From contig JAGZIN010000016.1 of assembly GCA_018366195.1 (NCBI GenBank), positions 1-61,320 of the forward strand: DNA of 61,320 nt. Reading direction: 5' to 3'. Of this stretch, positions 16,918 through 24,446 are shown in pieces. A model generated the notes under the pieces. That model did not search any database. It was not told the origin of the DNA and saw nothing but the letters and a program-made list of their open reading frames with translations. Source of the DNA: Butyricicoccus pullicaecorum (GTDB taxonomy: Bacteria; Bacillota; Clostridia; Oscillospirales; Butyricicoccaceae). Position 1 is the stretch's first letter, and each line of letters begins with the position of its first letter. Made by a program: the position numbers and the translations under genes.

Positions 16918-17589
16918 TTATTTCATCTGCATTAAATTTTTTACAACGTCCATGACTTTTTCACAGGAATTGGCTTGTTCCGTAATGGGAGAAAGGTTTT
17001 GATACATGGGGAAACCATCTGGATTTTTCATCAGCGATAATTCAGATCTCCAAGAAAGCAGAGTAGAACGCCATGCGTTCAAATACTGAAGAGGATTTCC
17101 ACACCAATGATCGACATCTGACAAACGCATATTGATAGACCAATGTTCGAGACCGGAGATGCTCTGTTTGCTTGCGCTTGAGAGGGGATCATGAAGTCTG
17201 CTAGAAATTGGAAGATTTACATATTGGGAAAAACTTCCATCAGGGTTGAGCGCGCCTACTGGAATCAACTGAAATTCCCCTCTTGCATAGAAATAATCTT
17301 CTTCACTGATTGCACCCAGTTTTTCCAGTTCTCCGCAAAAAGCAGACCACTCTTTGATACCAATATCCTGTTTACCGTTTTTCATGCGCTCTAAAACATC
17401 TTTGGCAGCGGGGGAGAGCTGGTCATAAATTTTTTTAAGATCTGGTGTGTTTGATACGGTTACTGTATCTGTTTTTACTGCCTTCATCGCATCTAAAAAT
17501 GAAACAGAAGATTGTGATTTATGAGATGATACAGGCTGGAGATGTTGAAAATTTTCAGAATACGTTCTGTTGGTAATATTTATGTTCAT
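16918..17589 (-). CDS. Orphan protein in the tRNA-bounded islet
   Basis: 223 residues, soluble, without signal peptide or membrane segment. The first 50 residues are polar, Ser/Thr/Asn-rich and probably flexible; 50-220 contain Trp-rich helical stretches (HWSINMRLSDVDHW, LLSWRSEL). I recognise no family. AGAGGT lies 8 bases before the ATG. Its base composition is more AT-rich than the flanking core genes. A strong promoter lies about 250 bases upstream, leaving a long leader. Probably acquired cargo (inference). Confidence 0.65.
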   Translation of the reverse strand: MNINITNRTYSENFQHLQPVSSHKSQSSVSFLDAMKAVKTDTVTVSNTPDLKKIYDQLSPAAKDVLERMKNGKQDIGIKEWSAFCGELEKLGAISEEDYFYARGEFQLIPVGALNPDGSFSQYVNLPISSRLHDPLSSASKQSISGLEHWSINMRLSDVDHWCGNPLQYLNAWRSTLLSWRSELSLMKNPDGFPMYQNLSPITEQANSCEKVMDVVKNLMQMK

Positions 17590-17834
17590 CGTGTGTACCT
17601 CTTTTATTCAAATGTAACGCTCAATTCGATAGATTTTGTAGAAGTAGGTATCCTTAATACTGATAGGCAATTGCGATTTCTATGACTGGTTGCAACACCT
17701 CGATTCTGTATATCCATGGAACAGTCCGTTCTAAATAAAAACGATTTTTCGACCTCCTTTTTTAATTTAATAAATTTGAAAATACGATTTGTTTGATGTC
17801 AATAAAATCAACCAGTTTCAATTTGTTTAATATG
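17590..17834 (-). other. Long AT-rich leader with a possible small ORF
   Basis: About 245 transcribed bases separate the promoter from the orphan gene. A strong GGAGG (minus strand, near 17752-17756) has no start codon at normal distance. An ATG at 17717 opens 37 codons (MDIQNRGVATSHRNRNC...) that stop at 17604, just before the orphan gene's ribosome site. It may be a leader ORF, a remnant, or a structured RNA. I cannot decide which. Confidence 0.3.
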
Positions 17835-17840
17835 ATAAAT

Positions 17841-17869
17841 ATTATATGATATATTTTTACAATAGTCAA
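17841..17869 (-). promoter_or_regulatory. Promoter of the orphan gene
   Basis: On the minus strand: TTGACT (17869-17864), a 17-base spacer and TATAAT (17846-17841). This is near consensus and sits in very AT-rich DNA. Confidence 0.7.
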
Positions 17870-17926
17870 CAATATATACAAATATACAATACAAATTGGG
17901 TAATTGAATCAAAGGATAGTAATCTT

Positions 17927-18003
17927 GTGAATGTGGGTGCGTTGGAACTGTTAGGCAGGAACATTTGAAGGGCGTGTAGGTTCAAGTCCCACCATCTGAA
18001 CCA
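17927..18003 (+). pseudogene. Decayed tRNA-Leu copy
   Basis: The first part (TGGAACTG.TAG.CAGG, then TTGA.GGGCGTG) follows tRNA-Leu(GAG). The last part (GGTTCAAGTCCCACCATCTG then ACCA) matches tRNA-Leu(CAG) over 20 identical bases. The variable arm is gone and the acceptor stem no longer pairs, so it cannot work as a tRNA. It looks like a recombinant or decayed third tRNA-Leu gene at the far side of the islet. Confidence 0.75.
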
Positions 18004-18039
18004 AAAAAGTCAGTTCAAATTTTTGAACTGACTTTTTTG
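18003..18039. terminator. Terminator behind the tRNA remnant
   Basis: A 17-bp stem (18003-18019 with 18022-18038) reading AAAAAAGTCAGTTCAAA and its complement. Symmetric, so it also ends the minus-strand gene stopping at 18050. Confidence 0.85.
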
Positions 18040-18049
18040 CTTCCAAGTA

Positions 18050-18544
18050 TCAGGTATCCTGTTTTCGCTGTTTGATTCCGAACAGCAATATTGCATAGGG
18101 AGCTAAGATGCTCGGCAAAAAGGAAAGCAACGGTGTGTTGTTCAAATCATATCCGTGACCGGATAACAGATAGGTTAAGCTCATAAAGCCTTCAACCGGT
18201 GTATATAACAGCCAGATTTTGTAATCGAGCACGAAGCCGTCCCGAAATACCTGAATCAAGAGAATCATGAGACAGGTGTAGCCTGCAAGAATACTCGCGG
18301 CATAGACCAAGTCTTTCCATTCAAAATGCAATTTGCAGAATTTGAAAAAGAGGATTGTTCCCAAAATTGTGAGGAGAATTGCTGCACCAACTCTCAAATA
18401 GAGGACTTGTTGGGTATCAAGTTTTCCTGATAGATAAAGAGATTGTATGGAAGGGGTCAATATGGGACCATCAAGCACGCGCAGCAATATGCCGAGAACG
18501 GTAAAGAAACCAATGAGTACCCATACATTTTTTTTGATTGACAT
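18050..18544 (-). CDS. Four-segment membrane protein, unknown
   Basis: 164 residues with hydrophobic segments near 5-25, 48-68, 80-100 and 140-158. ATG 18544 follows GGAGGG by 6 bases; a TTG one codon earlier is less well placed. It lies 27 bases behind the extended reading frame of the interrupted secreted-protein gene, which suggests one transcript for both. No family recognised. Confidence 0.7.
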   Translation of the reverse strand: MSIKKNVWVLIGFFTVLGILLRVLDGPILTPSIQSLYLSGKLDTQQVLYLRVGAAILLTILGTILFFKFCKLHFEWKDLVYAASILAGYTCLMILLIQVFRDGFVLDYKIWLLYTPVEGFMSLTYLLSGHGYDLNNTPLLSFLPSILAPYAILLFGIKQRKQDT

Positions 18545-18571
18545 CAAAATCCCTCCAATGTATTGTTAGAA

Positions 18572-19117
18572 TTATTTTGTTGCATAAGGAACGGTCTTTG
18601 TTGCATTCCAAGAACTTACACCAGGAAATCCATAAGCGTCAAATCCGTAATATACCAATGCAGCCATACCTGTATCAATTTTGTCTAGCACTCAGGCTTG
18701 CAATGTTGCACTCAGTCCGTGACAATACCAAACGAGGAGTATATGTGGCAATACCAAAGGAGGCGCAATTTTTGTTGCTTGATTGGCTTTTTTTACACTT
18801 TCATTGATTTCACGGTTTTGCGATTGTAAACGACCGTCCACATAAACACTTGTAATGATTTCACCCGTTTTGTAGATTGCTTCTACTTTTGTGGTAGTTG
18901 CACCATCATGATGCGTGGTAATAACAGAATCATCTGTATATTCTACCTCGTACTCGAGCAGTTCCCCATCACTTTTCGTGATTTCAATTGATGACGATTC
19001 TTCACGGGGAAGAATATCATAGGGAATAGATGCTGAGGTATCTGCATTTACAGCATATACCGTAGATGTTGTCAATAAGGCTAGAGAAAGTAGTGCACAA
19101 ACACTTTTTTTTAACAT
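18572..19117 (-). pseudogene. Secreted protein gene with an in-frame TGA
   Basis: ATG 19117 follows GGAGG and opens a signal peptide (MLKKSVCALLSLALLTTSTVYA), then an acidic domain. A TGA at 18692-18694 ends it at 141 codons, but the same frame continues for 39 sense codons to TAA 18572. That extension ends in protein-like sequence (GMAALVYYGFDAYGFPG...) and brings the end to 27 bases from the next gene. The residues just before the TGA (PPLVLPHILLVWYCHG) look out of frame, so one or more small indels or a nonsense change may have broken the gene. If TGA is the true stop, the product is 141 residues. Confidence 0.55.
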
Positions 19118-19415
19118 CGTGAAACCTCCGTAACAGTAAAATACCGCAATTTGAAATGCTTTCTTTCCTTGTTTCAGGTATAAAAGAAAACTGCACCTAT
19201 CACTTTATTGGAATTTATGATAACAGCAGTCGAAAAAAATGGGAAAAGCAGAAAAGTAAGGTTTACAATTTGGAATCCAGAGTCCATGACAGCTGCAAAA
19301 TATTATTATATTTTCTGTAGTGTAACATAAAAATTTGCTGGATACAATCCCCAAAATAGAGACTGCATGTGCTGTCTGTAATCCTCAAAAAAAGAGTGGA
19401 TTTACACGGATATTC

Positions 19416-19445
19416 TTGCATTTTTTGATACAGAGGTGCTATAAT
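19416..19445 (+). promoter_or_regulatory. Promoter of the GIY-YIG/NUDIX gene
   Basis: TTGCAT (19416-19421), an 18-base spacer and TATAAT (19440-19445). Its start site lies inside the long upstream extension of the ORF, which supports the later start at 19545. Confidence 0.6.
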
Positions 19446-19544
19446 ACCGAAGGGTTAAAAAGCTGTGCGGAGGGGAAGCGAGTAAATTTTTGTCATAGCG
19501 GCTTTTGTCGATTTGATATTGTACCATTGCTTGGGAGGAAAAAT

Positions 19545-20372
19545 ATGGAATATGTCTATATGTTAGCCTGTGCAGACGATACCCTGTATACAGGCTGGAC
19601 CAATAACCTGACTGCGCGGCTGGCGGCGCATAATAGCGGACGCGGTGCGAAATATACCAAAGGACGCGCACCCGTGCGGCTGGTGTTTAGTGAAGTGTTT
19701 CCAAGCCGTTCGGAAGCGCTTGGTTATGAGGCGGCGATTAAGAAGCTGGGGAAGGTGCAGAAACAGCAACTCATTGACGGACAGAATTTGGAGACAGAGG
19801 AGTATCTGACGGTGTTAGATGCACAGGGCAGGGAATGTGGAATGCGTCCAAGACGCATTGTACATCAGCAGGGCTTACGGCATGGTATCATTCATCTGTG
19901 GATATTTGCGGAGCAAAAGGGGATTTCTGGACTTTGGCTCCAGCGCCGTGCTTTGGATCGTCCGCTGTATCCGGGACGATATGATTTGGCGGCTACCGGA
20001 CATATTGCTGCGGGGGAGACCCCATTACATGCTGTGCTGCGAGAGGCACAGGAGGAATGTGGACTGAAGCTAACCGCCTCAGAGCTTATGATGCTGCCGC
20101 AAACCTTTCATCGGACCTATCCAAGACCAGATGGCGGCTTGGACGATGAGATTTCCTATATATTTGTGTGCAGGCAAAAGGAACCGGCAGTATTTCTTCC
20201 GGGTGAAGAGGTGATGGAGATGCGGTGGGTATCCTGTGAAGCGTTTGCACAAGCGGTAGAACAGGGTAGGGCATTGGTATTCCCAGACGGTACCACGCAC
20301 AGACGGGAGGAGCTTTGTTGTCGGGCTGATGAATGGCGGGCGGTTTGTGAGCTGCTGCGGCAAATAGAATAA
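19545..20372 (+). CDS. GIY-YIG nuclease domain fused to NUDIX hydrolase
   Basis: 275 residues. Residues 1-80 are a compact GIY-YIG domain of the YhbQ/UPF0213 type (YVYMLACADDTLYTGWTNN, then AIKKLGKVQKQQLI). From about 90 a NUDIX hydrolase of the isopentenyl-diphosphate isomerase-like subgroup follows, with the NUDIX box GHIAAGETPLHAVLREAQEECG at about 155-176. ATG 19545 follows GGGAGGA and lies behind the promoter; the ORF is open 70 codons further upstream without a ribosome site. Each half alone is common; the fusion suggests linked DNA cutting and nucleotide cleaning (inference). Confidence 0.88.
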   Translation: MEYVYMLACADDTLYTGWTNNLTARLAAHNSGRGAKYTKGRAPVRLVFSEVFPSRSEALGYEAAIKKLGKVQKQQLIDGQNLETEEYLTVLDAQGRECGMRPRRIVHQQGLRHGIIHLWIFAEQKGISGLWLQRRALDRPLYPGRYDLAATGHIAAGETPLHAVLREAQEECGLKLTASELMMLPQTFHRTYPRPDGGLDDEISYIFVCRQKEPAVFLPGEEVMEMRWVSCEAFAQAVEQGRALVFPDGTTHRREELCCRADEWRAVCELLRQIE

Positions 20373-20377
20373 ATAGC

Positions 20378-20417
20378 AAAGCCACATGACAGAATCTGTC
20401 ATTGTGGCTTTTTTTTC
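20378..20417. terminator. Terminator, bidirectional
   Basis: AAAGCCACA-TGACAGA pairs with TCTGTCA-TTGTGGCTTT, then a T tract. It ends the GIY-YIG/NUDIX gene and the convergent CNNM gene. Confidence 0.9.
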
Positions 20418-20424
20418 ACTGTTT

Positions 20425-21741
20425 TTATTTTGGGGGGTGTAATTGGAGTGTTGCGGACTGTATTTGATGTCCAGAGATATTAGTGATGTGAATGTTCATA
20501 TTTTGGATTTCTAAATCAATGTTTTGTGTGCCTTCGTCGGGAATCATGCCCAATGTATGAAATACAAGTCCGGTGATGGTATCATGGTTTTGCGCTGCAA
20601 TCCGGATACCTGTTGCAGCTTCGATTTCACATAATGCAAGATTGCCTGAAATCTGCCATGTATGGGCATTGATGAGTTCGATAGAGGGCGCACTATTTTG
20701 CGCGGTGCAGGGTTCGAACGTACCAACCAGTTCCTCGATGAAATCAAATAAGGTAACGACACCAACCATTCCGCCGTGTTCGTCTACGATGACAGCCATT
20801 TCATGCTTTTCGGCTTTCATACTGCGGAATACCACATCAGCTTTCATGGTATCCAGTATAAAGTATGCCGGCTGCATCGCAGTGGACAAGATTGTGTCCT
20901 TTGTCTGATTGGGCAAACGGAAATAATCCTTGGTGTTGAGGATTCCGATAATATGGTCAGGTGAGCCGTCGCAGACCGGATAGTGTGTGTGACGGTTTTC
21001 GTGGATTGTTTTTGCCCAAACCGAGATGTCGTCCTCCAACCACAGCATTACAACATCGGTTCGGTGAGTTGCAATCTCCCCAACGATGGTATCATTGAAT
21101 TCAAATACGTTTTGTATGAACTCCTTTTCCTGCTCGGCGATGGTACCCTTTTCACTGCCTGCCTCTATCAGCATACGGATTTCTTCCTCACTCACCGGCG
21201 GTTCCGCTTCGTTGGGGTCAATGCCGCATAGACGCAGCACCAGATTGGTGGACAGGGAAAGAAACCAGACAATGGGCTTGCATACGATAGAAATGGCATA
21301 AATCATACCAGAAAGATTTAAGGCAAGCGACTCGGCTTTTTTCATGGCAATGCGTTTCGGCACAAGTTCTCCAAAAATCAATGTAATATAGGACAAAATC
21401 AGTGTGATGAGAATGACAGCAATGGTGTCCAGCGTTGCGCGGGGAACCGGAATACCGAAACTGAGCACCCAATCAACGAGTGGCTCAGAGAAATTATCCG
21501 CTGCAAATGCGCTGCCCAAAAAGCCGGAAAGTGTGATGGCAACCTGAATGGTGGCAAGAAATTTAGCAGGCTCCTGTGTCAGGAGCAGCAAACGGCGGGC
21601 ACGGGAATTCCCCTGTTTCGACATACGTTTGAGCTTGGCCTCGTTGATTGAGAGCATTGCAATTTCAGCGCTGGCAAACACAGCGTTCAATGCAATAAGT
21701 GCGCCCTGAAGCAGCAATAAAAAACGAATTGAGTAATCCAT
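20425..21741 (-). CDS. CNNM/CorC (HlyC) family transporter
   Basis: 438 residues. A DUF21/CNNM membrane domain (about 5-190, with NAVFASAEIAMLS and FGELVPKRIA) is followed by a CBS pair (about 205-330) and a C-terminal CorC_HlyC domain (about 345-430). Relatives such as B. subtilis and S. aureus MpfA protect from excess Mg2+, probably as exporters; the older name hemolysin is misleading. ATG 21741 is chosen because AGAAAGAGG lies 7 bases upstream. The frame is open much further upstream, but that runs through a terminator hairpin and the leader. Expression is probably controlled by that leader. Confidence 0.92.
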   Translation of the reverse strand: MDYSIRFLLLLQGALIALNAVFASAEIAMLSINEAKLKRMSKQGNSRARRLLLLTQEPAKFLATIQVAITLSGFLGSAFAADNFSEPLVDWVLSFGIPVPRATLDTIAVILITLILSYITLIFGELVPKRIAMKKAESLALNLSGMIYAISIVCKPIVWFLSLSTNLVLRLCGIDPNEAEPPVSEEEIRMLIEAGSEKGTIAEQEKEFIQNVFEFNDTIVGEIATHRTDVVMLWLEDDISVWAKTIHENRHTHYPVCDGSPDHIIGILNTKDYFRLPNQTKDTILSTAMQPAYFILDTMKADVVFRSMKAEKHEMAVIVDEHGGMVGVVTLFDFIEELVGTFEPCTAQNSAPSIELINAHTWQISGNLALCEIEAATGIRIAAQNHDTITGLVFHTLGMIPDEGTQNIDLEIQNMNIHITNISGHQIQSATLQLHPPK

Positions 21742-21767
21742 CAATAAACCTCTTTCTAAAAGGATAT

Positions 21768-21825
21768 AAAAAAGCATAAGACATAACCCGTATCCGTAGA
21801 ATTGCGATACAGGATATGCCTTATG
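21768..21825 (-). terminator. Attenuator hairpin in the CNNM leader
   Basis: On the minus strand a 20-bp stem (21825-21806 with 21794-21775; one U-U mismatch and two G-U pairs) with an 11-base loop runs into six T. It lies between the promoter and the CNNM start, so it must stop part of the transcripts. The stop codon of the leader ORF (21823-21821) is in its 5' arm. Confidence 0.85.
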
Positions 21826-21880
21826 GGGGAGAAAGAAAGAAAATATGGATTGGGTTCGCGTCACTGTCATCGTGATCCAT
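21821..21880 (-). CDS. Leader peptide MDHDDSDANPIHIFFLSPP
   Basis: A 19-codon ORF starts at ATG 21880, about 30 bases behind the predicted start of transcription, and stops at TAA 21821. GGAGG (21898-21894) lies 13 bases upstream, longer than ideal. It has four Asp in the first seven residues and Pro at 10, and ends Pro-Pro-stop. Acidic and proline-containing leaders such as E. coli MgtL (MEPDPTPLPR...) destabilise ribosomes when Mg2+ is low, and Pro-Pro before a stop slows termination. The placement in the attenuator suggests a regulatory peptide rather than a product. Confidence 0.55.
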   Translation of the reverse strand: MDHDDSDANPIHIFFLSPP

Positions 21881-21918
21881 GTGTTGTAAAATACCTCCAT
21901 TTTTTGATGTTGAGATAT

Positions 21919-21947
21919 ACTATAAAGGATAATAGCCGTATTGTCAA
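21919..21947 (-). promoter_or_regulatory. Promoter of the CNNM leader
   Basis: On the minus strand: TTGACA (21947-21942), a 17-base spacer and TATAGT (21924-21919). Transcription would start near 21912, about 170 bases before the CNNM gene. Confidence 0.8.
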
Positions 21948-22025
21948 TGTGTAGATAGGTAAAAATATAGTAAAGATTACGAAAAAACAGGGTGAGATTG
22001 GAGCGAACAAGTCGGAACAGGGGAA

Positions 22026-22062
22026 ATAAAAATCCCGATAGACAAATTCTGTCCATCGGGAA
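22026..22062 (-). terminator. Terminator of the secG unit
   Basis: On the minus strand TCCCGAT-GACA pairs with TGTC-ATCGGGA, followed by TTTTTATTT. Confidence 0.8.
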
Positions 22063-22091
22063 GGTCAAACGCTTTGTGAAAAGGCACCCGG

Positions 22092-22322
22092 TTATGTGCG
22101 CAGTACAGCGCCGACTGCACAGGCGGCAATCAGAAAAAATGCTGCAAGAATGGAACAAACCACTGCCTGTCTGCGGCATTTGATTGCAGCGGGAGAGGGA
22201 GTCCCGCATTTTGCAGTTTCACTGTTTGGACCTGTGAGGTGTCCGTATCGAATTTGAAACAATATGGTCAGAGCAGCGCATATTGCAAATATGGCAAATA
22301 ATAGAGCCAGAATGAGCTTCAT
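22092..22322 (-). CDS. Two-segment membrane protein downstream of secG
   Basis: 76 residues: hydrophobic 2-22 and 51-73, with a polar loop holding two Cys. It starts one base behind the secG stop, so it is co-translated with secG and both end at the same terminator. No family recognised. Association with the Sec channel is suggested only by position. Confidence 0.65.
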   Translation of the reverse strand: MKLILALLFAIFAICAALTILFQIRYGHLTGPNSETAKCGTPSPAAIKCRRQAVVCSILAAFFLIAACAVGAVLRT

Positions 22323-22323
22323 A

Positions 22324-22560
22324 TTAGATACAGTTCATCACGACTGCCAGAACAACGAAGATGACGCCTGCAGCTGTGGTCAGACGGGACAATGTACGCT
22401 GCATGCTGCTGGCCTTGGATTGACCAAAAAAGGTATCCGCACCGCCGGCGATGGTGCCGGACATTCCCTGACGTGCGCCTTGCTGCAGCAGAACAACGAC
22501 GGTCAGGAATACACAGACGATAACTTCCACAATGGAAAGCGCGAGCTTCACAGTACTCAT
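22324..22560 (-). CDS. secG: Preprotein translocase subunit SecG
   Basis: 78 residues, two hydrophobic segments (about 4-27 and 54-75). The linker has the family pattern LLQQGARQGMSGTIAGGADTFFGQSKA. SecG helps SecYEG move proteins through the membrane. GGAGGAAT precedes ATG 22560; the longer upstream frame lacks a ribosome site. Usually followed by rnr and smpB in Firmicutes, which are absent here. Confidence 0.95.
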   Translation of the reverse strand: MSTVKLALSIVEVIVCVFLTVVVLLQQGARQGMSGTIAGGADTFFGQSKASSMQRTLSRLTTAAGVIFVVLAVVMNCI

Positions 22561-22633
22561 GTTTGATTCCTCCGAAAAATCCAGTTTATGGTATCCCTCA
22601 ATTGCCCGTACAGGGCGTAATTGCATATCCTAT

Positions 22634-22662
22634 ATCATAACATGCTTATCTGATTTTTGCAA
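22634..22662 (-). promoter_or_regulatory. Promoter of secG
   Basis: On the minus strand: TTGCAA (22662-22657), a 17-base spacer and TATGAT (22639-22634). Confidence 0.7.
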
Positions 22663-22711
22663 GGGAAAACCGAAAAAACGAGAAAAAACGGAGAGAATCG
22701 CGAGGGGAAGC

Positions 22712-23251
22712 TTATGGTTTTGCTGCACGAAGCAAATCCGCGAGCGGGGCACCGGCACGATTGGAGACGATTTTGTCAGAATTTTTTTGAATGACTGCAA
22801 AGCGAATTGAGGACCAGCCATTTTGCGGCTTGTGGTACGTCACCTCACTGGAACGCCAGCGCAGGCGGCTGAGCGCAGCACGGTCTGCGGTTTCGCAGAT
22901 CAGGACGATACTGACCCAAGTGAATTGATGGGAAATATCAGGCTGGACAAGCGTTTTCTGCACCTGTTGTGCATACGTCCACCAATCATCTAAGGCAGCC
23001 CGATCCAAATGCGGTACGGCAAATACAAGACGGTGCTCGTGGCTGTGAACCGGTGGACCGCCGACCGGAATCACACCAAGCAGTTTAAGTTCGGTATCGC
23101 TGTCAAACCATGCATGCAGTGCGGTCAGACGGTCTGCAATCGAGACATTGCGTGTGTGCTGGAATGCGGGATTCAGGTTTTGCTCGATTGCATCGCGCCA
23201 TGCGGCAAAGTAGGTTGAAAAATTAGTTGTTGTATTCATAACATATCTCAC
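22712..23251 (-). CDS. Unknown protein coupled to a nucleotidyltransferase
   Basis: 179 residues, soluble. GTG 23251 overlaps the upstream stop (GTGA); ATG 23239 is the alternative, and neither has a clear ribosome site, so translation is probably coupled. The middle holds His-rich HSHEHRLVF, Trp-rich stretches and no known catalytic motif. It is co-transcribed with the sugar nucleotidyltransferase. Function unknown. Confidence 0.65.
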   Translation of the reverse strand: MRYVMNTTTNFSTYFAAWRDAIEQNLNPAFQHTRNVSIADRLTALHAWFDSDTELKLLGVIPVGGPPVHSHEHRLVFAVPHLDRAALDDWWTYAQQVQKTLVQPDISHQFTWVSIVLICETADRAALSRLRWRSSEVTYHKPQNGWSSIRFAVIQKNSDKIVSNRAGAPLADLLRAAKP

Positions 23252-24156
23252 AAATCAGCTGGATAGTCGCCGGCTTCGGTCATGGTGCGTAGGGTTGCTT
23301 GTACATTTGGCTTATCTGCCTGATAGGTGACACCAAACCATTTCGCTTGGGTGGTGATGACCTTTGCAGTTGCCTTGCCGGAAAGAATCAGGGTATCAAC
23401 CGCAGAGGGCAGATAAAATTCCGCTTTCATCGGGTCAAGCGGAAGCTTGTTTGCGAAAAAGTCGTGCAGCTGAGCGTCCAGTTCACGCAGGAAGGAGGGA
23501 GTGAAGCCCCAAAGATTCATGGAGACAGGTGTGCCAAGCGGGATTTCACCGCCTTCGCCGTCGGTAAAGCGAATGATGCCGTCTGCGTCCCGTGCAATCT
23601 TGGTGCGTTCCACAATATCAGACAAGAATCCCTCTGCGTTGGTCGTGCAGACGCCGCGGGAAACCGTTCCGTTCTCGGTCAGAGTATTTTCAATTGCATA
23701 TCCAATCATGCAGTAGCGGTATTTGTCATCATCAGACGTCTGTGACAGAAAGTCATATATTTTGGCAAATGCTTCGGCACCATAGAAGTCATCTGCATTG
23801 ATGACGGCAAATGGAGCGTCTACGGTGTCTTTGATACAATAAATGGCATGTCCGGTGCCGAGCGGCTTTTCCCGCTCTGGGGACACGGATAAATCATTTG
23901 GGAGCGCGGTGAGTGTCTGATAGACATAATCGACCTGCATAAAACGGCGCGCCTTGCTGCCAATGGCTTTTTCAAAGGCTTCCTCCAACTCGGGTTTGAT
24001 GATAAAGACTGCACGGCGGAAGCCTGCTCGGTAAGCATCATAAATGGAATAGTCCAGAATGATTTGACCATGGGGACCAAGCGGGTCGATTTGTTTGAGC
24101 CCGCCATAGCGGGAACCCATGCCGGCAGCCATGATGACTAAAATAGGCTGATTCAT
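23248..24156 (-). CDS. Sugar nucleotidyltransferase (GalU/RfbA-like)
   Basis: 302 residues. The N-terminal signature VIMAAGMGSRYGGLKQIDPLG binds the nucleotide, and VINADDFYG holds the metal Asp. The family transfers NMP onto sugar 1-phosphates; UTP-glucose-1-phosphate is likely but not proven. AAGGAGATAG precedes ATG 24156; the longer frame to 24255 has no ribosome site. It runs into the overlapping unknown gene at 22712-23251. Confidence 0.85.
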   Translation of the reverse strand: MNQPILVIMAAGMGSRYGGLKQIDPLGPHGQIILDYSIYDAYRAGFRRAVFIIKPELEEAFEKAIGSKARRFMQVDYVYQTLTALPNDLSVSPEREKPLGTGHAIYCIKDTVDAPFAVINADDFYGAEAFAKIYDFLSQTSDDDKYRYCMIGYAIENTLTENGTVSRGVCTTNAEGFLSDIVERTKIARDADGIIRFTDGEGGEIPLGTPVSMNLWGFTPSFLRELDAQLHDFFANKLPLDPMKAEFYLPSAVDTLILSGKATAKVITTQAKWFGVTYQADKPNVQATLRTMTEAGDYPADL

Positions 24157-24342
24157 TTTTCTATCTCCTTCCAAAGCCTGAATTCTCAGAATGTTATCAA
24201 AATGTACCTCTATTATAATCGACAAGCGCTCGAGTGGCAAGAGCAGGGATAGCAAAATTCACGAATTCTATGAGAAAAAGCGGGGGAAAATTCAACAAGT
24301 TGGAAAAAATGAAATTTATGCTGCATAGACGGCGTGAATACA

Positions 24343-24371
24343 TTGAAAAAAAACCGGTAAAATGATAAAAT
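24343..24371 (+). promoter_or_regulatory. Promoter of pyk
   Basis: TTGAAA (24343-24348), a 17-base spacer and TAAAAT (24366-24371). Confidence 0.65.
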
Positions 24372-24446
24372 ATGTAAGGTTAAAATCATATCAAACAAAA
24401 GCTTTCTGTCTATTGTGCTGACTACGAAAAGAGAGGTAGAACTATT

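Noticed and set aside
21742..21912. M-box (ykoK) Mg2+ riboswitch before the CNNM gene
   Set aside because: The leader has fewer than 90 bases before the terminator, too short for an M-box, and I see no M-box core.
21742..22209. 156-codon N-terminal extension of the CNNM protein
   Set aside because: It runs through the promoter, leader ORF and terminator hairpin; the family start and a ribosome site are at 21741.
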